Shown here: piece after piece, positions 1-7,515 of the stretch | Layout of the letters: every line of letters starts with the position of its first letter | Numbering within the stretch: position 1 is the stretch's first letter | Source: Afipia felis ATCC 53690 | GTDB taxonomy: Bacteria > Pseudomonadota > Alphaproteobacteria > Rhizobiales > Xanthobacteraceae | Assembly: GCF_000314735.2 (NCBI RefSeq) | Contig: NZ_KB375270.1 | Span: 372,001-436,000, forward strand | Reading direction: 5' to 3' | Length of the DNA: 64,000 nucleotides | Program-made: the position numbers and the translations under genes | The notes under the pieces: model-generated | Seen by the model: the letters and a program-made list of their open reading frames with translations, nothing else | What the model was told of the DNA's origin: nothing | Databases searched by the model: none

Positions 1-164
1 TCCGTTTACTTATCTTACTGAAAAGATTGCAATATTGACGTACTTGCCATGCGTCCTCCGGCTGGCAAAAAATGCACCTGCATGCTATACAATTTCCAGT
101 CATCAGAACCTGCCGCCGACTTTTTTAGGGCGGCAGTTTGCGTTTCGAGTGATGGAGCAGAGCG

Positions 165-356
165 TTGAAGCACAAGTTCGGCATCGGAGAGACTGTCTAT
201 TTCACGGCCAGCAACGTATCGCGTCCCGCGGCGAGCGGCACCTATGAAGTAATCCGCTTGCTTCCGACCGACGGCGACGACTGCCAGTATCGCATCAAAA
301 GCTCGACCGAGGCGTTCGAGCGCGTGGCGCGCGAAAGCCAGCTCGCAGGCGTTTGA
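165..356 (+). CDS. Small conserved-type hypothetical protein (63 aa)
   Basis: No function recognised. The reading frame opens at a TTG preceded by a purine-rich stretch (GATGGAGCAGAG) and encodes a compact soluble protein with no signal peptide or membrane segment. It starts MKHKFGIGETVYF, which resembles small beta-rich proteins annotated as hypothetical in Bradyrhizobium; that resemblance is from memory. It lies 84 bp upstream of the next plus-strand gene and has typical high-GC3 codon use. The TTG start is inferred because no ATG or GTG occurs in a better place. Confidence 0.65.
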   Translation: MKHKFGIGETVYFTASNVSRPAASGTYEVIRLLPTDGDDCQYRIKSSTEAFERVARESQLAGV

Positions 357-440
357 TTTCTGTTTCCGGGGCCGCACCTGCGGCCCCGTTTCGTGCCCGG
401 TGCGTTTTCCCGCAAAGCGGGACAGTAGAGGTAACCGCGG

Positions 441-1403
441 ATGAACCGGGCTTTCGCCGCCAACCTTTCCGATTTCTGGCATTCGTCGAACCTGCCGATG
501 GTGATCCTCCTCGCCGCGGTGGTGCTGTTCGCGATGGCCTTCATCATTGCACTGGTCCGCACCAGGCGGCCGCTCGCGATCGGTGCCGTGGTGGTGATCG
601 TGTTGTTGGCTGTAGGGCTGGTCGCAACGGGGCTGATGCAGGACTCCGCTGCCCGGCAAAAATCCGTCGCTGTCGCGGCTTCGACGGATTTTGCAGCGTC
701 TCCCGCACTGGCATGTCTGGATGAACTGGCGGGAGAGGTCGTCGCGGCGGGCTGCGAACGCGCCGTGTTTGCCTCGGCCGAGGCAACCGCAGCCGCCGTT
801 TCCTACACGGCGGCGCAGATGTCCCGTCTTGAATCCTACGGCGATGTGGCGGCAGCTGACCGGGCGATGACACCGACGTTGCGCGCCTTGCGCCGCGCCG
901 TGGAGCGCGATCGTTTCGGCATGGTCGCCCATGTGCTTGCGACGCGGGACGAGTGCACGCTGTCGAAATGCACGTTCTTCGCGTCTCTCACCAACACCGC
1001 GCAGATCGCCAACAATATGAACGAGCGCGTCTATGATGCCCTCGTAGCCAAGCATGCGGCTGCATGGGGCCAGATCGTGCCTCCGTCTTCATCTTCCGCT
1101 GTGCCGTCTGCAGCAGCCTTGGTGCCGGGCGAACCGGAACGGCCGACAGGAAAACCTGTCTCAGGTGACTTCCCGAGTTCGGCGTCGATCCCGCCGATCA
1201 GCATCATGGCTCCGGAGCCTGCGACAGCCTCGGTTCCGGCGAAACCTGCCGAACCTGCGCACGCGGCGCCCAGAGCGGCTGCACCGAAGGCGGCCGCCAA
1301 GAAACCGGCTCCCTCGCACCCGCGTTCGCTGACGCCACCTGCAGCCGCTGCGCCATCGGCTCCGGCCGCACCACAGGCTCCTGCCGCCGAGAATAACAGG
1401 TAA
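441..1403 (+). CDS. Membrane-anchored hypothetical protein with Ala/Pro-rich tail
   Basis: Unrecognised 320-residue protein. Two hydrophobic segments near residues 19-40 and 46-66 suggest two membrane passes, followed by a soluble helical region (about 70-200) with several cysteines. Residues after about 200 form a low-complexity Ala/Pro/Lys-rich tail typical of periplasmic or cell-wall-spanning linkers. The ATG follows AGAGGTAA, a good ribosome-binding site. No catalytic motif is visible. It stands alone on the plus strand, 54 bp upstream of the DUF1489 gene, and could be cotranscribed with it. Confidence 0.75.
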   Translation: MNRAFAANLSDFWHSSNLPMVILLAAVVLFAMAFIIALVRTRRPLAIGAVVVIVLLAVGLVATGLMQDSAARQKSVAVAASTDFAASPALACLDELAGEVVAAGCERAVFASAEATAAAVSYTAAQMSRLESYGDVAAADRAMTPTLRALRRAVERDRFGMVAHVLATRDECTLSKCTFFASLTNTAQIANNMNERVYDALVAKHAAAWGQIVPPSSSSAVPSAAALVPGEPERPTGKPVSGDFPSSASIPPISIMAPEPATASVPAKPAEPAHAAPRAAAPKAAAKKPAPSHPRSLTPPAAAAPSAPAAPQAPAAENNR

Positions 1404-1457
1404 AACTCGCAGCCAGACGTTGCGAGGGTGGGGCCATCGGACCTATTTCCAAAAGCC

Positions 1458-1895
1458 ATGCCGTTACATCTGGTTAAACTCTCCGTCGGTGCGACGTCGT
1501 TTCGCGATTTAAAGGATTGGATCGACGAGCGCGCCAAAGCCAATCGCGCCAAAGGCAAGCAGGTTCGCCATGTCCATGTGACGCGGATGACGCCGAAGCG
1601 TGACACCGAGTTGCTCGACGGCGGTTCGATCTACTGGGTCATCAAGGGTGAGATCGCTGCGCGGCAGAAGCTGGTTGCGATCGAGCCGTTTCGCGACAAG
1701 GACGGCATCGGGCGCTGCCGGCTGGTGATGGAAACCAAGCTCATCCCGGTGTCGCCGCGACCGATGCGTGCGTTCCAGGGCTGGCGTTATCTCGATGCGA
1801 AAAGCGCGCCGCCGGATCTGCGCGGCTCGCCGCAGGATCTGGCTGACATGCCGGAGCCGATGCGCAAGGAATTGCGCGAACTGGGATTGCTCTGA
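1458..1895 (+). CDS. DUF1489 family protein
   Basis: A 145-residue protein matching the DUF1489 family, which is widespread in Alphaproteobacteria and has no established function. Visible family features are the opening MPLHLVKLSVG, a conserved TRMTPKR segment, an YWVIKG segment and the motif FQGWRYL before an acidic C-terminus. The ATG at 1458 is chosen over an upstream in-frame GTG because it restores the normal family N-terminus. It ends 12 bp before the stop codon of panC, which runs toward it. Confidence 0.85.
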   Translation: MPLHLVKLSVGATSFRDLKDWIDERAKANRAKGKQVRHVHVTRMTPKRDTELLDGGSIYWVIKGEIAARQKLVAIEPFRDKDGIGRCRLVMETKLIPVSPRPMRAFQGWRYLDAKSAPPDLRGSPQDLADMPEPMRKELRELGLL

Positions 1896-1907
1896 GCAGC
1901 CCGCGTC

Positions 1908-2759
1908 TCAGATTTTCATATTGTCGATCAGTCGCGTGGTGCCGATGGTCGCCGCCGCGAGCAGGCGCGCGGGTGCGTCTCCGATCTGGGTGAGTGGCGC
2001 GAGTGTCTCGGCGTGTCGCGCTTCAAGATAGTCGAGCTTGAATCCGGCGTCGGCAATCAGCTTCGAGCCGGCGTCGAGTGTCGTCGCAAAGTCCTCGCCC
2101 TGCCGCAACCGCCGCACCACATCCTTCATCGCGCGGTGCAATGCAGGCGCGGCTTTACGCTGGTCTGGCGACAGATAGAGGTTGCGTGAGGACATCGCGA
2201 GGCCGTCGCGCTCGCGCATGATCGGTGCGCCGACGATGCGCGCCCCGAGATTGAGATCGCGCGCCATCTGCGTCACCACCTTCAACTGCTGGTAGTCCTT
2301 CTCGCCGAAGATCGCGACGTCCGGTCGGACCTGCGCGAGCAGCTTGGCCACCACGGTGGCGACACCGCCGAAGAAATGTGGGCGAAAGCGGTCTTCCAGT
2401 CCGGACGTTGCCGGGCCGTCGACCTGGACACGAGTGACGAAACCGTCCGGATACATCAGCTTGCCGTCCGGATTCCAGATCAGGTCGACGCCCTCAGTGG
2501 CGAGTTTCGCCGCGTCGGCCTTCCAGGTGCGCGGGTAGGAGCCGAAGTCCTCGTGCGGTGCAAATTGCGTCGGGTTCACGAAGATTGAGACGACGACCTT
2601 GTCGGCGCGACGCTTAGCCAGCCGGACCAGTGAAATATGACCGTCATGTAGCGCGCCCATGGTGGGCACAAGCGCGACAGTGGCCCGGCGCTTGCGCAGG
2701 TTTTCAAGCGTTCGCTGCAAGGCGGGCAGGGTGCGGGTAACGGCAGGAGACTGAGGCAT
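1908..2759 (-). CDS. panC: Pantothenate synthetase PanC
   Basis: Catalyses ATP-dependent condensation of pantoate and beta-alanine to pantothenate in coenzyme A biosynthesis (cytosol). The protein of about 283 residues has the nucleotide-binding opening [10 protein letters not shown], the segment VNPTQF, the pantoate/ATP site GEKDYQQL and the KMSKS-like loop MSSRNLYLS; length is normal. An upstream in-frame GTG at 2771 would add four residues; the ATG at 2759 has a better GGTGAAA spacing. panB and panD are not adjacent, so the gene appears unlinked to the rest of the pathway. Confidence 0.95.
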   Translation of the reverse strand: MPQSPAVTRTLPALQRTLENLRKRRATVALVPTMGALHDGHISLVRLAKRRADKVVVSIFVNPTQFAPHEDFGSYPRTWKADAAKLATEGVDLIWNPDGKLMYPDGFVTRVQVDGPATSGLEDRFRPHFFGGVATVVAKLLAQVRPDVAIFGEKDYQQLKVVTQMARDLNLGARIVGAPIMRERDGLAMSSRNLYLSPDQRKAAPALHRAMKDVVRRLRQGEDFATTLDAGSKLIADAGFKLDYLEARHAETLAPLTQIGDAPARLLAAATIGTTRLIDNMKI

Positions 2760-2997
2760 TTTCACCGACACAGGAATAGGAACGGGTCACGTGGCCGGTA
2801 TCCGGCGCTGCTTTGGTTGCGATTTACGCGTTTTGCTCAATCGTAGCCCATCGCGATTTGAAGATATCCACAAAGGGAACGCAATGCTTTTGCTGGAGAA
2901 TTTCGTTCTCCAGACGAGCCGAAACGCAGTTCTGGAACCGCGTTCCACGGCGGAGAAGCGGCTTTGCTGCTCGCCTGAACGTGATTAGCTTATCGGT

Positions 2998-3900
2998 ATG
3001 ACATCCGAGGTCATGACACCCGGGGCGAAGGAGGGCCTTCGGTTTCATCCGAAGCATCCTGTCGCGCGGCGTATTCTCGCTGCGACGGCCATCCTGGCCG
3101 TGGTGGCGGCGGCTGCCTATTTCGCGGCGGTGACGTGGGGCATCAGCCATCAGACGTTCTTGTTATACGACAGCGCCCGTCAACGCCCGGTGGAGGTGGA
3201 CATCGCGATGCGCCGTGATGTCAAGATGAGGGCCGATGCCGGGATGACGACAATGCCGGTCGTCATCATCAATCACGGCAACACCGTGCGCTTCAACGAA
3301 TATTCCTTCCTGTCAAATTTCTTCGCTGGGAAGGGGTATCTCGCGATCTGCATTCAGCATGATCTTGCGAGCGATGCGCCGCTTGTGACCAAAAAGGGCG
3401 AGCCGTATGTCGGCCGTGAGCCGATCTACAAGCGCGGTATGGCCAATATCCTGTTTGCGATCCATGAAGTCGCCAAGCGCGAGCCGCATGCCGATTACAA
3501 ACATCTGATCTTGGTGGGCCATTCGAACGGCGGCGACATCGCGATGTATTTCGCCGAGAAGCACCCCGACATGGTCGCGGACGTCATCACGCTCGATAAT
3601 CTGCGCGTGCCGCTGCAGGGCGCGTTCAGGATTTTGACGTTTCGTTCGAAGGACCCGGAATTTCAGCCGGATGCCGGCGTGGTGCCTCAGGGCGACAGCA
3701 AGGATGTCACCGTTGTCAACACCAAGTACCGTCACACCGACATGTCGGACCGCGGCCCCAATGGCTTGAAGCTCAGCATCGAAGAGACGTTGTCGAAATT
3801 CCTCAACAAGGGGAAGGGTAGTGAGCTCGCGCCGGTCAACACCGACAAGATCGACGTGCCGCCGCCCCCCGGCGCGCAGGCGAGGAAATCAGCGCAATAA
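2998..3900 (+). CDS. Membrane-anchored alpha/beta hydrolase
   Basis: A 300-residue protein with one membrane segment (about residues 26-46) followed by an alpha/beta-hydrolase domain. The nucleophile elbow GHSNGG is at 174-179 with Ser176. The oxyanion-hole region is INHGN (91-95). A plausible acidic residue is Asp200 in TLDNLR, and a plausible catalytic histidine lies in KYRHTD near 246. The substrate is unknown; the fold fits esterase, lipase or dienelactone-hydrolase-like activity, acting in the periplasm if the N-terminus is an uncleaved anchor. The Pro-rich C-terminus is probably disordered. The gene stands alone. Confidence 0.8.
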   Translation: MTSEVMTPGAKEGLRFHPKHPVARRILAATAILAVVAAAAYFAAVTWGISHQTFLLYDSARQRPVEVDIAMRRDVKMRADAGMTTMPVVIINHGNTVRFNEYSFLSNFFAGKGYLAICIQHDLASDAPLVTKKGEPYVGREPIYKRGMANILFAIHEVAKREPHADYKHLILVGHSNGGDIAMYFAEKHPDMVADVITLDNLRVPLQGAFRILTFRSKDPEFQPDAGVVPQGDSKDVTVVNTKYRHTDMSDRGPNGLKLSIEETLSKFLNKGKGSELAPVNTDKIDVPPPPGAQARKSAQ

Positions 3901-3962
3901 TGGTATAAAACGCTCGCGCCTCCTCGCGGCGCTAGCGCGCCTGAAATTCAGCCGGATATTTG

Positions 3963-4697
3963 ATGGTCAGCCTTATCGCCGGAATTGTTGTGCTCGCCCT
4001 GATCTATATGGGGCTCAATGTCATCCGTTCCGCCGATCCGAAACTGCTGGCGCGGCTGGTGCGGCGCATCGGCGGCGTGCTTGCGCTGGCGTTCGCTGCC
4101 TGGATCGGAGCGCGCGGCGAGTTTGTGGTCGCGATCCCGCTCGGTCTGTTCGGACTGGGGCTGCTCGGCTACGCGCCGCTCGGCGCGGAGCTTGCTTCGA
4201 AGTTCGGCTGGGGCGGTGCTGCCGTGCGTTCAGACGGGCAGCAATCCCAGATACGATCCCAGTTTATAGAGCTGACGCTCGACCGCCGTACCGGCGCGCT
4301 TGACGGGCGTGTGATTGCCGGACCCGAAGCGGGCCGTGTACTCGGTGAGTTCGCGCTCGCAGATTTGCTGCGGCTCGCGCACGGGTTCGACGAACAGAGC
4401 CGGGCCCTTCTGGAAAGTTATCTTGACCGCCGGTTTCCCGGATGGCGTGAAAACGCGCAGGACGCTGCGGCAGGAGGGGGTGCTCGCCAGCATCGCGGCA
4501 TGGCGGCGGGCGGCAAAATGACGGCGGAGGAGGCTTATCAGATCCTTGGCCTGCAGCGAGGCGCGGGGCGCGATGAAATCAGCCGCGCTCATCGAGGGCT
4601 GATGAAGAAACTGCATCCCGATCAGGGGGGGACGACGTACCTCGCGGCCCGTGTCAACGAGGCCAAGGACACTCTTCTTCGCACGCATAAACGCTAA
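3963..4697 (+). CDS. Membrane J-domain protein
   Basis: A 244-residue protein with two N-terminal hydrophobic segments (about residues 3-17 and 38-77), a middle soluble region, and a C-terminal J domain carrying KKLHPDQGG, which includes the HPD tripeptide needed to stimulate DnaK ATPase. It lacks the Gly/Phe and zinc regions of DnaJ itself, so it is a type III J protein that probably recruits DnaK to the inner membrane. An ATG at 3963 directly follows an alternative TTG at 3960. Related small alphaproteobacterial proteins place the J domain at the C-terminus in the same way. Confidence 0.85.
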   Translation: MVSLIAGIVVLALIYMGLNVIRSADPKLLARLVRRIGGVLALAFAAWIGARGEFVVAIPLGLFGLGLLGYAPLGAELASKFGWGGAAVRSDGQQSQIRSQFIELTLDRRTGALDGRVIAGPEAGRVLGEFALADLLRLAHGFDEQSRALLESYLDRRFPGWRENAQDAAAGGGARQHRGMAAGGKMTAEEAYQILGLQRGAGRDEISRAHRGLMKKLHPDQGGTTYLAARVNEAKDTLLRTHKR

Positions 4698-4867
4698 CTC
4701 CACGCAACAAGACGCAAATCCTGTCGAGCGGCGCTCGTCGCTTCTCTGATGATGCCCCCAAATGCCCACCGTTGTCCGGCGTGGTCGTTTGTGCGGTTAA
4801 GGTTTTAGAGACCAAACCTTGAAAAAGGGTTGTCAGTCCGGAAATTACGCGCGGCGTTTGGGCGCAT

Positions 4868-4898
4868 GAAAACGCCCGCGGAAGACGCGGGCGTTTTC
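4868..4898 (-). terminator. Rho-independent terminator of the D,D-carboxypeptidase gene
   Basis: A perfect 13-bp inverted repeat with a 5-base loop lies just past the stop codon of the minus-strand gene ending at 4921. Read on the minus strand the stem ends in TTTTC, so the U tract is part of the stem. A short poor-coding spacer (4698-4867) separates it from the J-domain gene. Confidence 0.75.
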
Positions 4899-4920
4899 TA
4901 GATATCTATTTGAGAGAGCG

Positions 4921-6720
4921 TCAGTTGCGGATGGTCATGCAGCTGATCTCGGAGCGCTTCAGCACCTTGCAGGCGGCCTCGGCGGAATTCTGATCGAGAC
5001 CTGCGAAGCGGGCGCGGTAAAAGGTCTTGCGGCCCTTCGAGAATACCTCGGTGAATGGATCGGCGCGGCCGAGATAGCGCCCTGCGTTTTCACGCGCTGC
5101 GTTGAGGCGCCGACGGGCTTCTGATTCCGACTCCAGTGCGCCGACCTGAATAATCCATCCGCTATGCGCAGCGGGCTTCGTACCGGTGGAGGGGGCGATT
5201 TCCTGCGACGGCGCGGCCGATGCGACGGTCTGCGGCGGTGCGCTTGCTCCCATCGCGCGGGCCTGAGCGCCAAGTGTCGTCGGTGGCGGGCCGCGATTGG
5301 GATCGGCATAAGCCATGGTGGACGAGGGCGAAGGCATCGGCGTGCCGACGGTGGCCTCGCCAAGGCCGGGCGTGTTGCGGGTAATCACGATCGGCAACGG
5401 AGCCGGGAAAGCGGGATTCGATGAGGACGCCGCAACGGATGCGGTGGGCGCGGTTTCCGGTGTCGCGTCGGCAACGCGCACGGGCGCGGCGTTCGCAGGC
5501 GTCGGCATCGCCGCCTTGATGGTGTTCTTGGCGATCGTTTTGGCCTGCGCCATGCGGACCTGAACCGTCTTCACGCTAACGGGTTTCATCGGTTCCGACG
5601 AACCCGGGATGGCGGCGAGCGGCGAGGAAATGACGCCACTGGTGAGAGGTGCAGGCTCCGGCTTTGCTGCCGGCTCCGGCGCGCGCGGCGTCGGCGTGGG
5701 AATGGGTTCAGGTGCAGCCGAGGCGACTTCGACCGGTGCGGGGGCCGGGCGGGCCGGCGCCCTCGCGACGGCAGGCTCGTCGTCGCTGGCCACGCGCACC
5801 GGATTGCGTTCCGTGATGGCGGCGACAGTGCGGCGCGTTGCGCCCTCGTCGAGATGTTCCGCGAGCAGTTTGCGCATGGTCGCATCGCGCGCACCGCCGC
5901 TGCGGCCGCCCAGCACGACGCCGACGAGATGGCGATTGCCGCGTCGAATGTTGGTGACAAGGTTGAAACCGGAGGCGCGGACATAGCCCGTCTTGATGCC
6001 GTCGACGCCGTCGACCTTGCCGATCAGATGGTTATGGTTGCGGATCGGATGGCCGCGCCAGTTGAAGACGGACGTGGAGAAGTAGCGATAGTAGGTCGGG
6101 AAGCGATCCTGGATCGCGCGGCCGAGCGTGGCCTGATCGCGCGCGGTCGTCACCTGATCATCGTCGGGCAGGCCCGAGGCGTTGACGTAAGTGGTCTTGT
6201 TCATGCCGAGCGCGCGGGCCTTGCGCGTCATCTGCTTGCAGAAATTCTCCTCGCTGCCGCCGATCGCCTCGGCGACCACAACGGCGGCATCATTGGCCGA
6301 ACGGGTGACGATGCCCTTGATGGCGTCTTCGACGCGAATGGTCTGGCCAGGGCGAAGGCCGAGTTTGGTCGGGGATTGAACGGAGGCGTGGCGCGAGACT
6401 TCGAGTTGTGAGTCCAGCCGCAGCTTGCCGCTCTCGAGCTGCTCGAACAGCATGTAGAGCGTCATGATCTTGGTCAGCGACGCAGGGTGACGGATGGCGT
6501 CGGGATTGGTGGCCTGCAGCGTCGTGCCGGAATTAGCATCGACGATGATGGAGGCGAAAGGCGGGTTGTAACCGGAGTACTGCACGTGGGCGCGGTGATG
6601 CCGGTGATGGCGTCGGCGCGCGTCGGCGTGATCCGTAAACAGAAGCGTGATTGAGACGGTGGCAAGAGCAAGCGTGAGGTAGCGTGCTGCCCTGCCGGAC
6701 GCGAACGTGACACCGAGCAT
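4921..6720 (-). CDS. D-alanyl-D-alanine carboxypeptidase with SPOR domain
   Basis: A penicillin-binding protein (peptidase S11 family) that trims the terminal D-Ala from peptidoglycan stem peptides in the periplasm. From the ATG at 6720 (after GGGGAAG) the protein is 599 residues: a signal peptide, a His/Arg-rich stretch, then the catalytic domain with SLTK at 81-84 (nucleophile Ser81), SAN at 141-143 and KTG at 243-245. A Pro/Ala-rich linker of about 250 residues leads to a C-terminal SPOR domain ending SCMTIRN, which should bind denuded glycan at the division septum. The frame stays open upstream to 6945, but that extension would bury the signal peptide. This DacA/DacC type with SPOR is known in rhizobia. 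Confidence 0.9.
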   Translation of the reverse strand: MLGVTFASGRAARYLTLALATVSITLLFTDHADARRRHHRHHRAHVQYSGYNPPFASIIVDANSGTTLQATNPDAIRHPASLTKIMTLYMLFEQLESGKLRLDSQLEVSRHASVQSPTKLGLRPGQTIRVEDAIKGIVTRSANDAAVVVAEAIGGSEENFCKQMTRKARALGMNKTTYVNASGLPDDDQVTTARDQATLGRAIQDRFPTYYRYFSTSVFNWRGHPIRNHNHLIGKVDGVDGIKTGYVRASGFNLVTNIRRGNRHLVGVVLGGRSGGARDATMRKLLAEHLDEGATRRTVAAITERNPVRVASDDEPAVARAPARPAPAPVEVASAAPEPIPTPTPRAPEPAAKPEPAPLTSGVISSPLAAIPGSSEPMKPVSVKTVQVRMAQAKTIAKNTIKAAMPTPANAAPVRVADATPETAPTASVAASSSNPAFPAPLPIVITRNTPGLGEATVGTPMPSPSSTMAYADPNRGPPPTTLGAQARAMGASAPPQTVASAAPSQEIAPSTGTKPAAHSGWIIQVGALESESEARRRLNAARENAGRYLGRADPFTEVFSKGRKTFYRARFAGLDQNSAEAACKVLKRSEISCMTIRN

Positions 6721-6993
6721 GAACTTCCCCGTCCCGATTCCAGACTCTCTTGGCCGCGTTCTGAGGCCAAATTGCGCCGGCCCTGCGGCTGAGCCGCGTC
6801 CGACCGGCAGTTGCGACATCCTTTTTCGGCCTGTGGCCGGCCGCGTCTGGCGACCTGTCATAAGCCGTTGAAGGGATGCTATTTTTCGGTTCCCCAGTTC
6901 CCCGAAGAACGTCGATAAATCAAAATAAGGGGCGGCAGTTGCCAAAGGCTTAACGAAGCGTTTCCGAGAAGCTCAGGATTTGTGACGTTTTTG

Positions 6994-7008
6994 TTGTGCG
7001 ATGCACAA
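6994..7008. promoter_or_regulatory. Candidate phasin operator (PhaR-like)
   Basis: The perfect inverted repeat TTGTGC-GAT-GCACAA ends 5 bp upstream of the predicted phasin -35 box. Its core TGC-N3-GCA resembles the CTGC-N3-GCAG sites reported for PhaR, the repressor of phasin genes in other Alphaproteobacteria. A PhaR role is inference from the motif and the gene downstream. Confidence 0.45.
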
Positions 7009-7013
7009 AATTA

Positions 7014-7042
7014 TTGACCGGCTTTGTGCGGCGCGGTATGTT
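7014..7042 (+). promoter_or_regulatory. Sigma-70-type promoter of the phasin gene
   Basis: TTGACC at 7014-7019 and TATGTT at 7037-7042 are separated by 17 bp, close to the housekeeping consensus. Transcription would start near 7049 and give a leader of about 57 bases before the phasin ATG. Confidence 0.5.
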
Positions 7043-7105
7043 GGTCCGGTGATCGGGACACCCGGCACCCATTCTCATCCGTTCCGTCTTCTGAAAGGGC
7101 GAACC

Positions 7106-7438
7106 ATGTTCAAGGTGGAAGATTTTCAGCAGCAAAGCAAAGAGCAGCTTGACGCCGCAGTGGCCTCTGCTCGCACCGTTGCCAACGGTTTTCAGGCGAT
7201 CGCCGCAGCGTTCGGCGATTACTCGAAGAAGTCGTACGAAGACACCAAGGGTTACGTTGAAAAGCTTTCCGGCGTGAAGTCGCTGGATAAGGCGCTCGAA
7301 GTTCAGAGCGAATACGCCAAGACCGCCTACGATACGTTCGTCGTCGAGGCGCAGAAGATCGGTCAGCTTTATTCGGACCTTGCCAAGGAATCCTACAAGC
7401 CGTTCGAAGGTCTGGTTTCGAAGTACACGCAGCACTAA
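7106..7438 (+). CDS. Phasin family protein
   Basis: A 110-residue, almost wholly helical protein with the phasin pattern: repeated Ala-rich amphipathic helices, a central DYSKKSYEDTKGYVEKL stretch and SYKPFEGLVSKYTQ at the end. Phasins coat polyhydroxyalkanoate granules and limit their coalescence; some members have other surface-coat roles. The ATG at 7106 follows GAAAGGG; the frame is open 105 bases further up but that part spans the promoter. It is followed by a strong terminator, so the transcript is monocistronic. Confidence 0.9.
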   Translation: MFKVEDFQQQSKEQLDAAVASARTVANGFQAIAAAFGDYSKKSYEDTKGYVEKLSGVKSLDKALEVQSEYAKTAYDTFVVEAQKIGQLYSDLAKESYKPFEGLVSKYTQH

Positions 7439-7460
7439 GCGCGACAGACAACTGAATTAG

Positions 7461-7491
7461 AAAAGCCCGGCTGAGAAGCCGGGCTTTTTAT
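7461..7491 (+). terminator. Rho-independent terminator downstream of phasin
   Basis: A perfect 11-bp stem (7461-7471 with 7478-7488), a 6-base loop and a T run. The stem begins with AAAA, so it can also stop transcription of the minus-strand TadG gene that ends at 7516. Confidence 0.85.
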
Positions 7492-7515
7492 TTGTGTTGC
7501 GGTGGGTGACTGCGC

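Larger units (their letters stand above)
6721..7105 (+). other. Divergent intergenic region, carboxypeptidase / phasin
   Basis: These 385 bases separate the start codons of two divergent genes and should contain both promoters. The right half holds a perfect inverted repeat and a sigma-70-type promoter, listed separately. I see no additional gene; the minus-strand frame running through the left part is an extension of the carboxypeptidase frame. Confidence 0.6.

Noticed and set aside
15..1055. 346-codon minus-strand frame at the window start
   Set aside because: Arg/His/Gly-rich translation without domain likeness, antisense to the better-supported plus-strand gene at 441-1403.
1891..1912. 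Inverted repeat between DUF1489 and panC as a terminator
   Set aside because: Only 6-bp arms with a 10-base loop and little T content; too weak to call.
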